64,000 bases of DNA from Mytilus trossulus (taxonomy: Eukaryota > Mollusca > Bivalvia > Mytilida > Mytilidae). The position numbers and the translations under genes are program-made. Shown piece after piece: positions 1 to 11,999 of the stretch. The DNA is taken from positions 73,034,457 through 73,098,456 of the forward strand of contig NC_086374.1 of NCBI RefSeq assembly GCF_036588685.1, in the 5' to 3' direction. Each line of letters opens with the position of its first letter. The first letter of the stretch is position 1. Under the pieces are notes generated by a model. That model was not told the origin of the DNA. It was given only the letters and a program-made list of their open reading frames with translations, and ran no database searches.

Positions 1-2
1 AC

Positions 3-3000
3 AGAGTCGAAATGAATCACTTACTTGAACAGAAACGCCAACAAGTCCCTTATGGGGATGTGTGGAATAAGCCTTTTATTTATCTTGGACTAACTTATTG
101 CAATGCTCATTTAAATAAATCCTTTTCGAAAAACCTAATTTTAGCATTGCACATTCTGTCTGATAAACTTCAAAATAACCTCTATGTCGGAGACCCATTA
201 TTTGACATTTATCAAGGAACATCAGAAGTACTAATGAAATCAAATGGAGATGTTAGATCTATTGTAGATGAAGGTCAAAGAAGAGCAGTAGAAAAACTAA
301 ATGAATATGTCATCAACATAGAGGAGGGTAGGTTACAGTCTTTAAATCCGTAAATAAGATCAGAGACATGTTAAACAAGATCACATGATTTCAACCATAC
401 AACTATCTCAACTTTTTATAACTAACATAAACTGATAAAAGAGTTTCCACAATTGATATGTGGTCAATCAGCATATACATATGTATACATAAAAAAGGAA
501 GATGTGGTATGATTGCCAATGAGACAACTCTTCACAAAAGACTGAAATGACACAGAAATCAGCAACTATAGGTCACTATATGGCCTTCAACAATGAGCAA
601 TGCCCATACCGCATACATGTAGTCAGCTATAAAGTGCCTCAAAATGTAAAGGCATTCATCATACATCATTCATGTCATTGAAGAATTGGTTATTACATGT
701 ATTTCATATGTCTGTGTAAAACATATAGTTTGTTTACATTGTTATTCAGGTTGTACAGGAAATAGTTGAATGTGAAAGTCGTCTTATTATACTATAAAGT
801 AAAACCTGTATTTAAAAAAAGACAAATGTGGCTCCTGGCCATGGTCAATTAGACATCTTTATGACTTATCATGCTGATCATTTTGGCCAAAAAGTTTGTT
901 ACATGTACATTTACTTCTGAACCTAAAATATTTTTCTAATCTTTATTGAAATTTGTGTTACAAATTGGTGACAACCACCAATTGGGAAATCATTCCCCAA
1001 ATAAGTAACTATCCCTGATTATGATAAAAAAAAAAAACTAAAACAGAACAAATATTGCAGTGTCAGGTGATTATCCTGGTTTTTTTCCTGAGTTAATTGT
1101 ATGTATTCGAGAAAAGTCAAACACTTTCAATAAGTAGAGCATGGCGAAATATTTTTTATGATGAATTCATGCTACAAAATGATACATTTACCAATCAAGG
1201 TGGGTGGTGGTGGGGGGCATATAATAGAATAGAATAGAATATTTTTATTTCCCAAATTACAGGGCCCATAAAGGGCATAAAATCAGATACAATTGATTTA
1301 CATAATTAGTATACGTAACAACAGCAATATTAATAGAGGCATATACATATATAATTGGAATATAAGCATTGGTCAGAATCAAGCTAAAAACCACGTATAT
1401 TGTGAATAAAAGAATAATAAAATTACATTATGAATGTATATGTATTTATTCTCAAATTATTTACTTGACTTAGGGTCAGTGTTCATGCCTAATCAAGCAT
1501 GAACACTGACACAAAACAGTCACAAATATAACAACCCAGTTTTTCCATAAGAGTAACATTTTCTTGAAGAATTTAGAAGATTTATTTAAATTCATAAAAT
1601 TATAACAATCGAATACATGTACATGTACATCCAAACTACTATATATCCAAACTACTACTATACCCAACACCCAAGTACCACTAAAATGACTAATTGGTGA
1701 ACTATTTGATGTATTACAATAATGATTGGCCTTTAGTCTTTGGCTATAGATATGCAAAATATATTACTTGCAAACTTTAATTTACTTATTTTTCAGGTAA
1801 AAAACATGTACAATGTCTTGGTGAATTGGATCATCAAGATAAAGAAACTATTCAAACAGTTTTAGCATGTCATCTTTTTGCTCCTCTGTTATCTGATGGT
1901 AAAGCATTTGTTGATCATACAAATGGGAACTTCAAGGTCACTTCTCAGGAAGCTACTAATGGTGATAATGATATTTCCAGATCTAGGACAGAAAGCAGTG
2001 TATTAGAGGTTAATTGTCCATTCTGTAAACAGACTAGCATAAAAGCAGACAACACTAATTTTGGTAAATACAATGTACATGTATATATAAATATATATAA
2101 CAAGTCAAAAAGGGTACAACATCACCATAAAATAACTATAAAATATACAAATATTAGATATTTCGGATAACAGATATCCTTCTTCAATAATAGCACGATG
2201 TCAAATGAATCATGTCAATTCAAATTGAGACTCTATCAAAATCTTGATTTATACATATATATAATGTTTTTTATTAGACTTTTTAATTTAAATTTTTCAG
2301 AGGATGATTTTTATTATAGTATTTGCACCTACATATGTATACTGGATGTATTTCTATAAAATTTAGAATTTAATACATGTACATGTACATCTAAGTTGTG
2401 TATACCTGTTCTATAATTTGTCAAATATTTAATGTAGTATAAATGTCTGAACATATTCTCTTCATATTTATCAAAGAGTAACAAATAAAAGATATGAAGA
2501 AATTACAAGTTAATGAAAAATTTCATTCCAATATTATTTAAAGGTGATTTTCAGTCATTGCCAGAATTTGCCGCTCAAATTAATTTGATATGGTGATGGT
2601 CTCTATCAGGTGTTATGGGACTTTGCCCATTTAGTATAGAACTTTAACTGCACCTTGTGAATGCATCTCTTGAATAAATCAATAAAGCTCCATGTTCTGT
2701 GAATTTTGAAAGATGGATCAATCCCTATATATTTCAGTTCACATAAAACCAAGTTTCAAGTGGATGAGACCACAACTTGCCTTAGACTATAACTTAAATG
2801 TGGAACAGAATGGACTAGTGGAACAAGGGATGGACATTGATTTATTTTAAATGGATTTATAGAGTAAAGTCCTTTTTCTAATCAGATTTTCTGCTACGCA
2901 CTGTAAGGTATAACAATCACAAACTGTTCAAAAGAGGCATTGGTTACATTTTTTTGTACATAAACAGTTTGTTGTTGTTATACCATTCAATGCATAGGAA

Positions 3001-3719
3001 AGTCATTTTCTTCGTTTGATAATTTTACATTTCTGGTTACAGGATGTGAAGATTTGTGGCATGGAACAGCAGACATTGTCATTGAAGGAAATAATGGTTC
3101 TTTTCGGGAAATAGTTAAAATTATAACTGAAGATGTTGAAGAAGATGAAGATGGACCAGAATCAAAAAGATCAAAATTGATGGAAGAAGATAATCTTGAA
3201 GACATAAAACCTGAAATTGACAATTCAGTGACCACTGACCTTCTTGAGACTAATATATATGTACAAGTAATAAGTCAGACAATTTTAAATTCATTTTTGA
3301 CAGTGAAACTGAACAAAGACTGTAGAAATTGTTTTATCCCATCTTTTTTTGTATCTTCAAAAAATCTGTATATAAATTTTTATAACGTTGAAAAAGATAT
3401 ACTACTTGTTCAGGATCAACCAATGACAATCTTTGATAAAAATGGGCATGTAGACTATTGGGCAATTCTATCTGTGTGGATGGCTCTTAATTTTGAAAAA
3501 TTTCCATGCAAGTTTCATGGAGATGATTCTAAAAAGTCTGGTTTCCAAAATTGGCTGCAAAAACATGGTGTTCTTCAAAAATATAAAAGTGATATAACGA
3601 GTAAATTAACTTCTACAAAGAAGCCAAGACATGAAACAAGTAATAGCATTGTGAATCCTATGAGAGTTGCTGAACTTTTCTTGAAATTAATTCAGGATGA
3701 AAATATTGAAAACAAGTGA
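3..3719 (+). CDS. Uncharacterised mollusc-type protein, 3' three exons (5' end outside window)
   Basis: Three exons join cleanly in phase 1: to 327 (donor GTAGGT), 1797-2063 (acceptor TTTTTCAG, donor GTAAAT) and 3043-3719 (stop TGA). From the first in-frame ATG at 12 this gives 419 residues, but the frame is open to the window edge, so the true start is probably upstream. No named domain is recognised. Visible features are a CPFC pair in exon 2, the string WHGTADIVI at residues 200-208, an acidic stretch followed by a basic SKRSK patch that may be a nuclear signal, and a C-terminal half of alternating hydrophobic blocks (QVISQTIL, WAILSVWMALNF). From memory, uncharacterised proteins of this layout are numerous in oysters and mussels. 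The HGxxDIVI block followed by a Q-rich helix is loosely like PD-(D/E)XK nucleases, but no clear ExK follows, so that is only a guess. AATAAA occurs at 3722 and 3934. Confidence 0.75.
488..660 (+). repeat. Interspersed repeat family A, partial
   Basis: The copy begins GATGTGGTATGATTGCCAA and runs through GGCCTTCAACAATGAGC. It is the first of many copies in the window and lies in intron 1 of the left-edge gene. Confidence 0.85.
1216..1310. repeat. GAATA microsatellite with repeat tail
   Basis: Several AGAAT units are followed by a stretch containing CAGGGCCCATAAAGGGC. The layout suggests the 3' tail of an old retroelement. It lies in intron 1 of the left-edge gene. Confidence 0.45.
1475..1510. 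repeat. Perfect 14-bp stem-loop
   Basis: GTCAGTGTTCATGC and its exact reverse complement enclose an 8-base loop. It is intronic and no function is visible. Confidence 0.6.
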
Positions 3720-3994
3720 GGAATAAAATCAAAAAACAGACTCAATTTTATTATGGTGATATTTTGCTTTAAATTGCTACAGCAGTCCACAGTTATTTTG
3801 ACAGGCCTGTAAAATTAGTATGGTCACAAATAACCAACTTGGAAGGCTTGACAAAATTATATATCTTTGTGCGGAACATCAATATTGTAATAAAATACAG
3901 ATCTCAAAGAACATTTTATTGCTTTTATTTTCAAATAAAAAACAACAAAAGAGACAGTTGGTTCTGTGCTACTTTTATTATACAAATAAAGTTA

Positions 3995-4320
3995 AAAAGA
4001 ACATGTGGTATGATACCAATAAGACAATTCTTCACAAGAGACCAAATGACTCAAAAATTCACAACTATAGTTCATGGTAGGGCATTCAACAATGTGCAAA
4101 CAAAAGACAAATGTAAAAAAATATGAACGAGAAACCTAACAGCCTTATTTATGTACAACATAACAATAAAAAACAAATATATAACAGCAACAAATGTCAA
4201 CCACTAAATTTATAAAAGGCTACCGATTTGCGACTTGCACATACAATGTGGCAGGGTTAAAGTTATTAGAAGAGGCCAACCCTCCCCTAACCTGGGAGAG
4301 TTATGTTATTGTCACTACAA
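3995..4320 (+). repeat. Family A repeat, nearly full length
   Basis: It carries the family landmarks in order: ATGTGGTATGAT, ACAAGAGACCAAATGAC, the GCATTCAACAATGTGC region and a GGCAGGGTTAAAG tail with CCAACCCTCCCC. It lies just past the end of the left-edge gene. Confidence 0.85.
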
Positions 4321-4376
4321 TATCTCCACCATGAAATGAAAATGTAAACACCTTTAGGTCACCATACAGCCTTTAA

Positions 4377-4960
4377 AAGAGGGGGTTAAAGATACCAGAG
4401 GAACATTCAAACTCATAGATCAAAAATGAACTGAGCCATGGCTAAAAAAGAAAACGACAAACAGAAAAACAATAATACACAAAACACAACATAGAAAACT
4501 AAAGAGTAAGCTACATAAACCCCACTAAATACTGAGGGGTGATCTTAGGTGCTCAGGAAGAGTAAGAAGATCCTGGTCCATATAAGGCACCCATTGTGTT
4601 TTTCATGTTATTACAAACCTCAATAAATAGTCCTATCGGTAGATTACATACATGGAAAGGGAATGGTATTGTAGTAAAATCATTAGGAACAAAACTGATA
4701 TCAGTTGTGAAACCTTTATTCTATAATGGTCATCAAACTGGTGATGTTGTCCTTAAAATTTACGAAGGGGTGATTTTAACTTCACCATTTGGAACTCTTT
4801 GGCTTAATAGCTTCCTTGTGGTTAGTAATCTTCTATCAAGGAATCATAGGGAATATCATATCAGTTTGTAGATACATGTATATACTCAGTATGCAGGCGA
4901 TGCTGGAATGTTGCTACATAGAAACGGAAAGTTGTTGGAAACTGAAATCATCTTTTTTGT
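4377..4960 (-). mobile_element. Decayed Penelope-like retroelement 3' fragment
   Basis: Read on the minus strand, this matches the coding 3' end and 3' untranslated region of the element at 18.88-19.80 kb. Shared landmarks include the strings corresponding to TTCCAAATGGTGAAGTT and TTTTAGCCATGG. All frames are broken, so only the relationship shows it was coding. Confidence 0.7.
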
Positions 4961-5408
4961 TTTAAAGTTTTGTTTTGAACCTACCTCCATTGTCAATTTC
5001 AAGACTAATCTGTATCTGTTGTATCTCTAGTTTGATGGGATAAATGATAAACAAAGTCACCAAATTCTGAATTATTTAGTGAGAGAAACCTGTTTAAAGG
5101 TACCACTTAAGGGAGAGCAAAAATGTGGTCTTTTAATACAGGTTCAATTTATATGAAATGTTCTGAGGGAATACAAATTAATGGTTTTATGAGATGTTTT
5201 TGCTTAATTCAGGTGGTCTCTTAAGCAGGTTTGACTGTACTTAGCGAAAGGTGAAGTCTGTTTCAGATGTTTTGTTTGAATCAGAGTGATTTTTTACAAT
5301 GTAGGATCTGTCCCTCTCTAAGATTCTTGTATCTACGTTGGCCATTATTTTTTTATGAAACGAATCAATATCAACTCGCTCAATTTGTCTAAGATTTTTT
5401 TGTTGCAG

Positions 5409-6264
5409 AAAGCTCGACATAGGGATAGTGATCCGGCAGCGGCGGCGGCGTTAGTTAACTTCTTAAAAGGTTTGTATTTTAGAAGGTGAAAGACCTGGAT
5501 GCTTCATACTTTGTATATGGATGCCTCATGTTACGGAGTTTCTGTCAGTCACATGTCCAATGTCATTGACCTCATTTTCATGGTTCAGTGACCTCTTGAA
5601 AAAAAGTTCAGAATTTTTGTAATATTGAATTCTCTCTTATTATAAGTAATAGGATAACTATATATGGTATGTGCATACCTTGCAAGGTCCTCATGCCCGT
5701 CAGACAGTTTCACTTGACCTCGACCTCATTTCCTGAGCAGTGAACAAGGTTAAGTTTTGGTGGTCAAGTCCATATCTCAGATACTTTAAGCAATATGGCT
5801 AGTATATTTGGTGTATGGAAGGACTGTAAGGTGTACATGTCCAACTGGCAGGTGTCATCTGACCTTGACCTCATTTTCATGGTTCAGTGGTTATAGTTAA
5901 ATTTTTGTGTTTTGGTCTGTTTTTCTTATACTTTATGCAATAGGTTTTATTTGACCATGACCTCGATTTCACGGTTCATTGCACAGTGTTAAGTTTTTGT
6001 GTTTTGGTCTATTTTTCTTAAACTATAATTAAGTAATAGGTCAACTATATTTGTTGTATGGAAGCATTGTTAGCTGTACATGTCTGCCTGGCATGGTTCA
6101 TCTGACGTTGACCTCATTTTCATGATTCATTGGTCTTTGTTACGCTATCTTGGTTATTGTTAAGTTTATGTGACAGTTGTAATAAAGCTTTATTCTTAGG
6201 ACTATCAACATAATCTCAATGATTAGTAAAGAAGGCGAGACATTTCAGTGTGTGCACTCTTGTT
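5409..6264 (+). repeat. Internally repetitive bivalve element with GGC cluster
   Basis: It starts near AAGCTCGACATAGGGATAG and a short GGC run. It then holds three to four diverged units each containing GACCTCATTTTCATGGTTCA and a TTGTGTTTTGGTCT stretch. It ends near GGCGAGACATTTCAGTG followed by GTGTGCACTCTTG. No coding capacity is seen. The sequence between 4960 and 5409 holds nothing I recognise. Confidence 0.65.
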
Positions 6265-6935
6265 TAATACTATTGCAAGATGAAAGCGTTATAGATTGTA
6301 AGTACTAATTTACGCCTACTGTAGAATAGGCAGTTTCACAATAACTTTCAAGCCCGGCTTTGAATGCTGATAATATTGATGTTAATAATTTAGATTGAAG
6401 ATTCATAGAGTACTTGAAATACCCAATAATGTCTGCAAGGGCACTTATTTAGTTTAGGTAGTCAATACAGTGATGGAAGATCCAGTTAAAAGATGAGCAA
6501 AACTTATATTGATTTCGGTAGACTAGAACCCTTTAAAATACCACTGTCGGATATTGTTGGTATTTTCATGGTCAGAGAAACTAGACAAAACACTAACAAG
6601 TTTAATCATTGTCAACGCACCTTAGGGATTATTCGATAGACCTACTACTTATTCGTGATGAGAAACTGATCTTTAATGTACTGTTAAATAATAAACGATC
6701 AAATAAGGTTAAGATCAGGTGAAACATGTTAGCTGGACATGTAAACATTGAAATGATCCTATAGACTAAACAATATTGAAAGACATAAATGTTTGTCATG
6801 ATGGATGCCAACTGACTTCCTTTTCATGGTTCATCAGTAAAAATAAAGTTATTATAATTTGTAAATATGAAGTTAACAGTGGTATACCGATATTGAAATC
6901 GTGTAAATCGATTAATTAAAAGGTAATAATTTGTC

Positions 6936-7150
6936 AAAAAGTAAAATCACAAAAATACTGAACTTAGAGGAAAATCAATTTGGAAAGTCCATAATCACAT
7001 GGCAATATCAAATAACAAAACGCATCAAAAACGAATGGACAAGAACTGTCATTTTCCTGACTTGGTACAGGCAGTTTCAAATGTAGAAAATGATGGATTA
7101 AACCTGGTTCTATAGTGCTAACCCTCTCACTTCAATGACAGTCTCATCAA
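6936..7150 (+). repeat. Interspersed repeat family C
   Basis: About 210 bases, nearly identical to 13597-13806. Landmarks are AACTTAGAGGAAAATCAATT, CGAATGGACAAGAACTGTCA and TTAAACCTGGTTCTATAG. Confidence 0.8.
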
Positions 7151-7154
7151 ATTC

Positions 7155-7490
7155 CGGGATATGTACATTGACTCGTGTTCACCGATTTAACTCAAATTCT
7201 CCTATTGATTTTATAACATTCTAAAATGTGTTTTCAAATTAAATGAGTCTAAAATACACAATTAAAAATGCACAGACTCGATAACATATATCAGCATTTT
7301 GTGTGAATGTCTAGATGTCATTTAAATAATCATCAAGATAACCCTCAAAGTTTGTCGATGTTCACATAACCCAATATAAACCTAAATATATATAGATAGT
7401 AAATTCATGCATGTGGACTTTTTGAGTTCTGTTTGATTATACCACAGCTTATTACATGTTATATGTTAAATATAAGAGTAATATTTTTTT
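7155..7490 (+). mobile_element. Decayed left half of a TTAA-type MITE
   Basis: It resembles the first half of the MITEs at 42779 and 56414. Examples are CACCGATTTAACTCAAATTC against CACCGATTTGACTCAAATTC, and later a shared TGTGTGAAT block. Both ends are lost. Confidence 0.55.
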
Positions 7491-7537
7491 TTATCTGTTA
7501 CAGTATAAGAATTATTCTTGTTAGATCGAAGCAGTTA

Positions 7538-8736
7538 ACGGGCCACTAGCTACGAGATATGCACAATTATCGCTATTATCTGTATTTTTCCTTTGATGTT
7601 TTTTTGTGATAATTTTCATATCACTCGTGTAGAGTGAGAATGAAAAATATCGCTAGTTTCTAAGGTCCTTAGCAACAGCGTATTAATGTAAATCATGCGC
7701 TAGAGTGTTGGCCAATCAGAAAAGATTAGTCGGAACTATACAAAAAAATGTAATCTGATGACTGCGCGCTTAAATGTCAACAACGCAAGATGATTTCCCT
7801 TTTTAATATTTTACCGTGAATTTCGCCGTTAAATAATTTATTGGAAGTTAATAAAAGTAATCAAATCATGTTTTTAACAAATAAAAAATGTCCTTTTTTA
7901 CATATGTCTTCTTCAATTAGACAAATCATCGTAGGTCTGTCTGCATGTACATTTCTTCATGCATGTATATTTCTTCGTCTGCTTTGAAAATACATTATAT
8001 ATTCAACCGTTCGCTCCATTTTGATACGTAGAAACACTAAATTACAGCTTATCAACAGTGAAAATGGTCTTTGCCATATTTGAACACGCCGGATGGTCAG
8101 ATGAGATATCTTTTTTCAAATGAATGAACTACCTGAGCGACTACATATTTATATCAAATAAGATTCCGCCAAAAAAAATAGTACCACAAAAGAAAATACA
8201 TTATCATCGTATAAGATACTTTTTTTTACTGAAATTTAAATTGAGTGATATTCGAAAATACAAATAATAGCGATAAAAAGATTATTTATGTTTTTTTTAA
8301 ACTCGATGCATTTTCTCATTCTAATCTCATCTCAGGGCTCCGCCCTTCGATGAGACGAGAATGAGAAAATGCATCTCGTTTAAAAAAACATAAATAATCT
8401 ATAAATATATAAATTTGTTTGTTGCAATCATTAATAACAGTGAAATAATTAAATTAAAATCCACTTTTAGCCGTCAGTTTGGTTCAATTTTGTCCACAAA
8501 AAAAGGAAACATCGGTGATAAATTATTCACTTGCAATATTTCGACCTCATTGAATCTGTACTAGTGTTTATGTGACCTTTAATTCAATTCATTGGCTAGT
8601 GATTGTTTATGCAGGCATATGTTGTGTTCAGCGATTAAAAGGAAAATGTAAACAAAGGTGAACCATTTTGTTGACTGAATCATTGGATCCAAACAAAATA
8701 TTCTTATACATTTTTGTACTTATAAAAACGATAATT
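7538..8736 (-). mobile_element. TTAA MITE copy (reverse), interrupted by a hairpin element
   Basis: It opens with TTAA, then a terminal repeat GGGCCACTAGCTACGAGATAT equivalent to the right end of the copy at 42779-43512. From 8401 the reverse-complemented interior resumes (GTTCAATTTTGTC, TTCGACCTCATTGAATC, ATTGGATCCA) and runs to a family A repeat at 8737. The gap from about 7560 to 8400 is the hairpin element. Confidence 0.6.
7560..8408 (+). mobile_element. Hairpin element (family H), copy 1
   Basis: It contains terminal inverted repeats TTATCGCTATTAT at 7567 and ATAATAGCGATAA ending at 8276. They are followed directly by a long hairpin at 8279-8400 whose arms of about 60 bases run from AGATTATTTATG to CATAAATAATCT. 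No coding frame is present. The flanks match the two sides of a reverse TTAA MITE, so this block inserted as one unit. The same order occurs at 34504-34776. Confidence 0.65.
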
Positions 8737-8850
8737 AGATATAGGAAGATGTGGTGTGAGTGCCAATTAGACAACTCTTCATCCAAATATCATTTATAAA
8801 AGTAAACCATAATAGGTCAATGTACGGCCTTCAACACGGTAACCTATTTG
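8737..8850 (+). repeat. Family A repeat, GTGTGAGTGCC subtype
   Basis: Starts AGATATAGGAAGATGTGG and contains TACGGCCTTCAACACGG. It is truncated compared with the copy at 40775. Confidence 0.85.
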
Positions 8851-8929
8851 TTAACCTATAACATGAAGTGACGTTAAAGTCAAATAGACCTAGAAAAATC
8901 TAATTGCATAAGGTCGCTTTCTATTTATG

Positions 8930-9360
8930 TTTATGTTTATATCGGGTTATGTTGTCACGGAATAGAACTTCCTTCATAATATAAGTTTCAAATGGAAAAA
9001 CTATTCTGGAATATTATTTCCACAGGAATAACTATTACAGTAGATGTTCCTAACGGAATAAATAGTATAGAATAATTGTTCCGACAGGTATTATGACATC
9101 GTTTATAATAAAGCTTCCACTGGAACTTCTGTTAGGTGGAACAAATATACGCTGACAATGTGACCGTCGGTAGTCTCCGGAGGTCACTTCGATATTTAAT
9201 TAGATTACGTTTGGGCTTTATTTATACACATGAAATACTGATATATACGTATTATTGAGTACATGCATTGATAACTGTTATGTGTATCTTCAAATTTATT
9301 GTAATTTTGAAATAAGTTTTAGTATGTTATAAATCAAATTTGAGAATTTAGGTCACATAG
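8930..9360. other. AT-rich, no gene seen
   Basis: The stretch at 8955-9150 repeatedly shows TTCC/GGAA pairs (for example CTGGAATATTATTTCC), suggesting an old repeat. Nothing coding is supported. Confidence 0.4.
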
Positions 9361-9479
9361 GTGAACATAAATTTGATAGTCAATGACCCTTTAACGAAAT
9401 GGATTACCTTAGCTGTATTTGGCAAACTTTTTTGGACTTTTGGTTTCTCAATGCTTTTCAACTTTGTACTTGTTTGGTT

Positions 9480-9720
9480 TTATAAATATTTTGATATGAG
9501 CGTCACTGATGAGTCTTATGTAGACAAAACGCGCGTCTGGCGTATTAAATTATAATCCTGATACCTTTAATAACTATTAGGAATTTTAGTCCTCAATTCA
9601 CTTCAACTTCGTAATTCATTTGGACTTTTTAACTCTTTTTGGATTCAAGCGTCTCTGATGAGTCTTTTGTAGACGAAACGCGCGTCTGGCGTATATACTA
9701 AATTTAGTCCTGGTATCTAT
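9480..9720 (+). repeat. Family S repeat, two partial units
   Basis: Two pieces carry GATGAGTCTT, TGTAGAC and ACGCGCGTCTGGCGTA. This is the unit that forms tandem arrays at 20643-21610. The small ORF across 9361-9555 is part of this repeat. Confidence 0.75.
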
Positions 9721-9789
9721 GATGAGTTTTATTACCTTGTTTTCTTTCAATATTGACTATAATTCTTGTTTATCTAAATGCAACATATA

Positions 9790-9945
9790 CATACGTTACC
9801 TCTAGCTAATAGGTTAAATTGAAGGTCACATACATATGGATTAAAAGAGATATAGTTCATTTTCATCATTTTTATCAGCAATGCTTCTTTTGACAAATTG
9901 AACTAACCTGGCTGCTACAGCCACTAATTGATCCATTTTATCCTT
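9790..9945 (+). mobile_element. Decayed right-half fragment of a TTAA-type MITE
   Basis: CTCTAGCTAATAGGTTAAA, GAAGGTCACAT and TTGACAAATTGAACTAACC parallel the right half of the MITE at 42779-43512. Confidence 0.5.
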
Positions 9946-10019
9946 TTTTTTTAATAATTGAACAAAACATAATCATAATATTTTAAATCACGTAGCTAAT
10001 GTCATTTTGGCATATCAAG

Positions 10020-10260
10020 GTAACAAACAAAATGTCCTGTACCGTACCAAGTCAGGAATATCACAGTTGTTACCACATAGTCCGTTTCTATGTATATTAA
10101 CGTTTGCGTTTGTATCAGTTCAGTGTTTCTGTTGTTCCGCTGTTTTCCTCTGATAGTTGATGTATTTCACTTGGTTTGATTTGCTACCCGACTTTGTTTC
10201 AGTTAAATCGATGTATGACCATTAAACAACGGTATACTGCTTTTGCCTCCATTTAAACTT
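10020..10260. repeat. Family C-like remnant (reverse)
   Basis: It carries CCGTACCAAGTCAGGAATAT and a GTTTGATTTGCTACCCGACTT tail seen in other diverged copies. The sequence from 10260 to 10620 holds nothing recognisable. Confidence 0.4.
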
Positions 10261-10625
10261 CATGAAAATGTCACAATATGTAACATTACAGATAATATCT
10301 AAGATTGCGAGAGAAAACAAAATAGTGGGATAAGACAGTCAACCAATTTGTGTTGATGATCGTATACGCAAATTTTAAGTATTTATTGTTTATTTCAGTC
10401 GTTTTCCGCATTACTCTGTTGGAACAGATTTTTGTAAGGATCGTACCCTTGCTATAAATGAAGTTTGTTTGATTAACCATGAACACGAACGATCATTACG
10501 TAATGTGTTAACGCAATACGGAGCAGCAGATGGTTTGTACTGCTGAAAAATGTGAAGTATTACGACGCTAGATTAAAACTGACGAGGAAAGGCGCACAGC
10601 CACCGAAAACTTTATTATTGTATAT

Positions 10626-10930
10626 CCCAGGTGGTCGTGTGGTATAGCGCTACGGATACAGTGCAGGCGGTTTTGGATTTTAATAAGCGTAATCTATGTA
10701 TTATTAGTAAATTTGCAAGTCATAGATTTCGTTACAAATTACTTAAAACCTTTAAATTATCGATATATATATCCCGTCTAGCGGGACGGCTGCAGTGCAC
10801 GCGATTTTGTGTCACGATATCGCAGTAGCAGGGGTTCGAATCCCGGCGAGGGAAGAACAAAACGTTTGCGAAAGCGAATTTACAGATCTAACATTGTTGG
10901 GTTGATGTTTAGACGAGTTGTTTATATATA
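10626..10930 (+). mobile_element. tRNA-derived SINE, split copy
   Basis: A 5' head at 10626-10674 (CCAGGTGGTCGTGTGGTATAG) is separated by about 100 bases from a second copy at 10773-10930. The latter has an A-box-like GTCTAGCGGGACGG, a B-box GGGGTTCGAATCC and a body containing GCGAAAGCGAATTTACAGAT and GTTTAGACGAGTTG. The class II tRNA-like layout with a long variable region argues for a SINE, not a working tRNA gene. Confidence 0.75.
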
Positions 10931-11614
10931 CATGCATTTCAATATGGTTAAGGACACTTGTTAAAGAATATTTCAACACTATTAGTAACTTGTTTTTGTT
11001 CGAAGCGCACATATAGTAGATGTTTGAAGGCATGACCTTTGGTATGATATATCACACACATTGTTATAAGTCAAATATGTCACAATTCAAAATGCAAAAA
11101 AAAACACATTTCATAATTCAAATATCTCATCATATCATATAAAGCTATATTTATACATCACAAACCAAAAAAAAAAGACACACAGTACATATCAGAGAGT
11201 ACTCGCAGTTAACGACAGTTCAAAGCCAATATCAGCTGATAAAAAAAACATATTATGTAAGACTAAAATAACAATCAGTACACATCCAACATGCAATGGA
11301 TAAAGACGTCAATTAGCAGTCAGAGAAAAACATGGCATTGACCTGCGCAATGGCACAATATATGTATCCATAGATTGTAGTACCGTGAATTGGCATATGT
11401 GTACACAAATTATATCATAGTAAGGTTTAAATTGATACCAATAAATGCAATATTCAAAGATCTAATTACAGTGTTGAATTGATAACCTTTTAGATTACGT
11501 TTATTTAAAGGATTAATAAGTTTACACGGATTGTATATAAAGTTCTGAACTCGGTAAAACATCACCGTAATAGTTATATTGGATGTGATATTCCGTTTGA
11601 ATATATATAGAGCC

Positions 11615-11781
11615 CAGGTGGTCGTGTGGTCTAGCGGAACGGCTGCAGTGCAGGCGATTTGGTGTCACGATATCACAGTAGCATGGGTTCGAATCCCGGC
11701 GAGAGAAGAACCAAAAATTTGCGAAAGCAAATTTACAGATCTAACATTGTTGGGTTGATGTTTAGACGAGTTGTATATATA
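11615..11781 (+). mobile_element. tRNA-derived SINE, most complete copy
   Basis: The A box lies at 11627-11637 (TGGTCTAGCGG) and the B box at 11685-11696 (GGGTTCGAATCC). The body GCGAAAGCAAATTTACAGAT and end GTTTAGACGAGTTGTATATA match the copy at 10773-10930. Confidence 0.8.
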
Positions 11782-11999
11782 TTAATTTAAAGGTTTTAAG
11801 TAATTTGTAACGAAATCTATGACTTGAAAATTTACTAATAATACATAAATTACGCTTATTGAAATCCAAAACCTCACCACAGACATGTGACAGGCGTGTA
11901 CAGACATGAAAGTCATATTTCTCAAGTAAATAAGCGTAATTAAATATAGACTTTGTAAAACTTTTATAAAAACCAATACTTCCTTATTCTGTACTACAC

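Noticed and set aside
1476..1757. 93-codon minus-strand ORF
   Set aside because: It lies within an intron of the left-edge gene, includes the perfect stem-loop and ACATGTAC repeats, and shows no motif.
4596..4871. 91-codon plus-strand ORF
   Set aside because: It is the antisense of a decayed Penelope-like coding region seen in sense orientation at 19.2-19.5 kb.
10773..10860. Possible genuine tRNA genes at 10.8 and 11.6 kb
   Set aside because: The A and B boxes are good, but the variable region is odd, acceptor pairing is poor and the same SINE body follows each copy. tRNA-derived SINEs explain them better.
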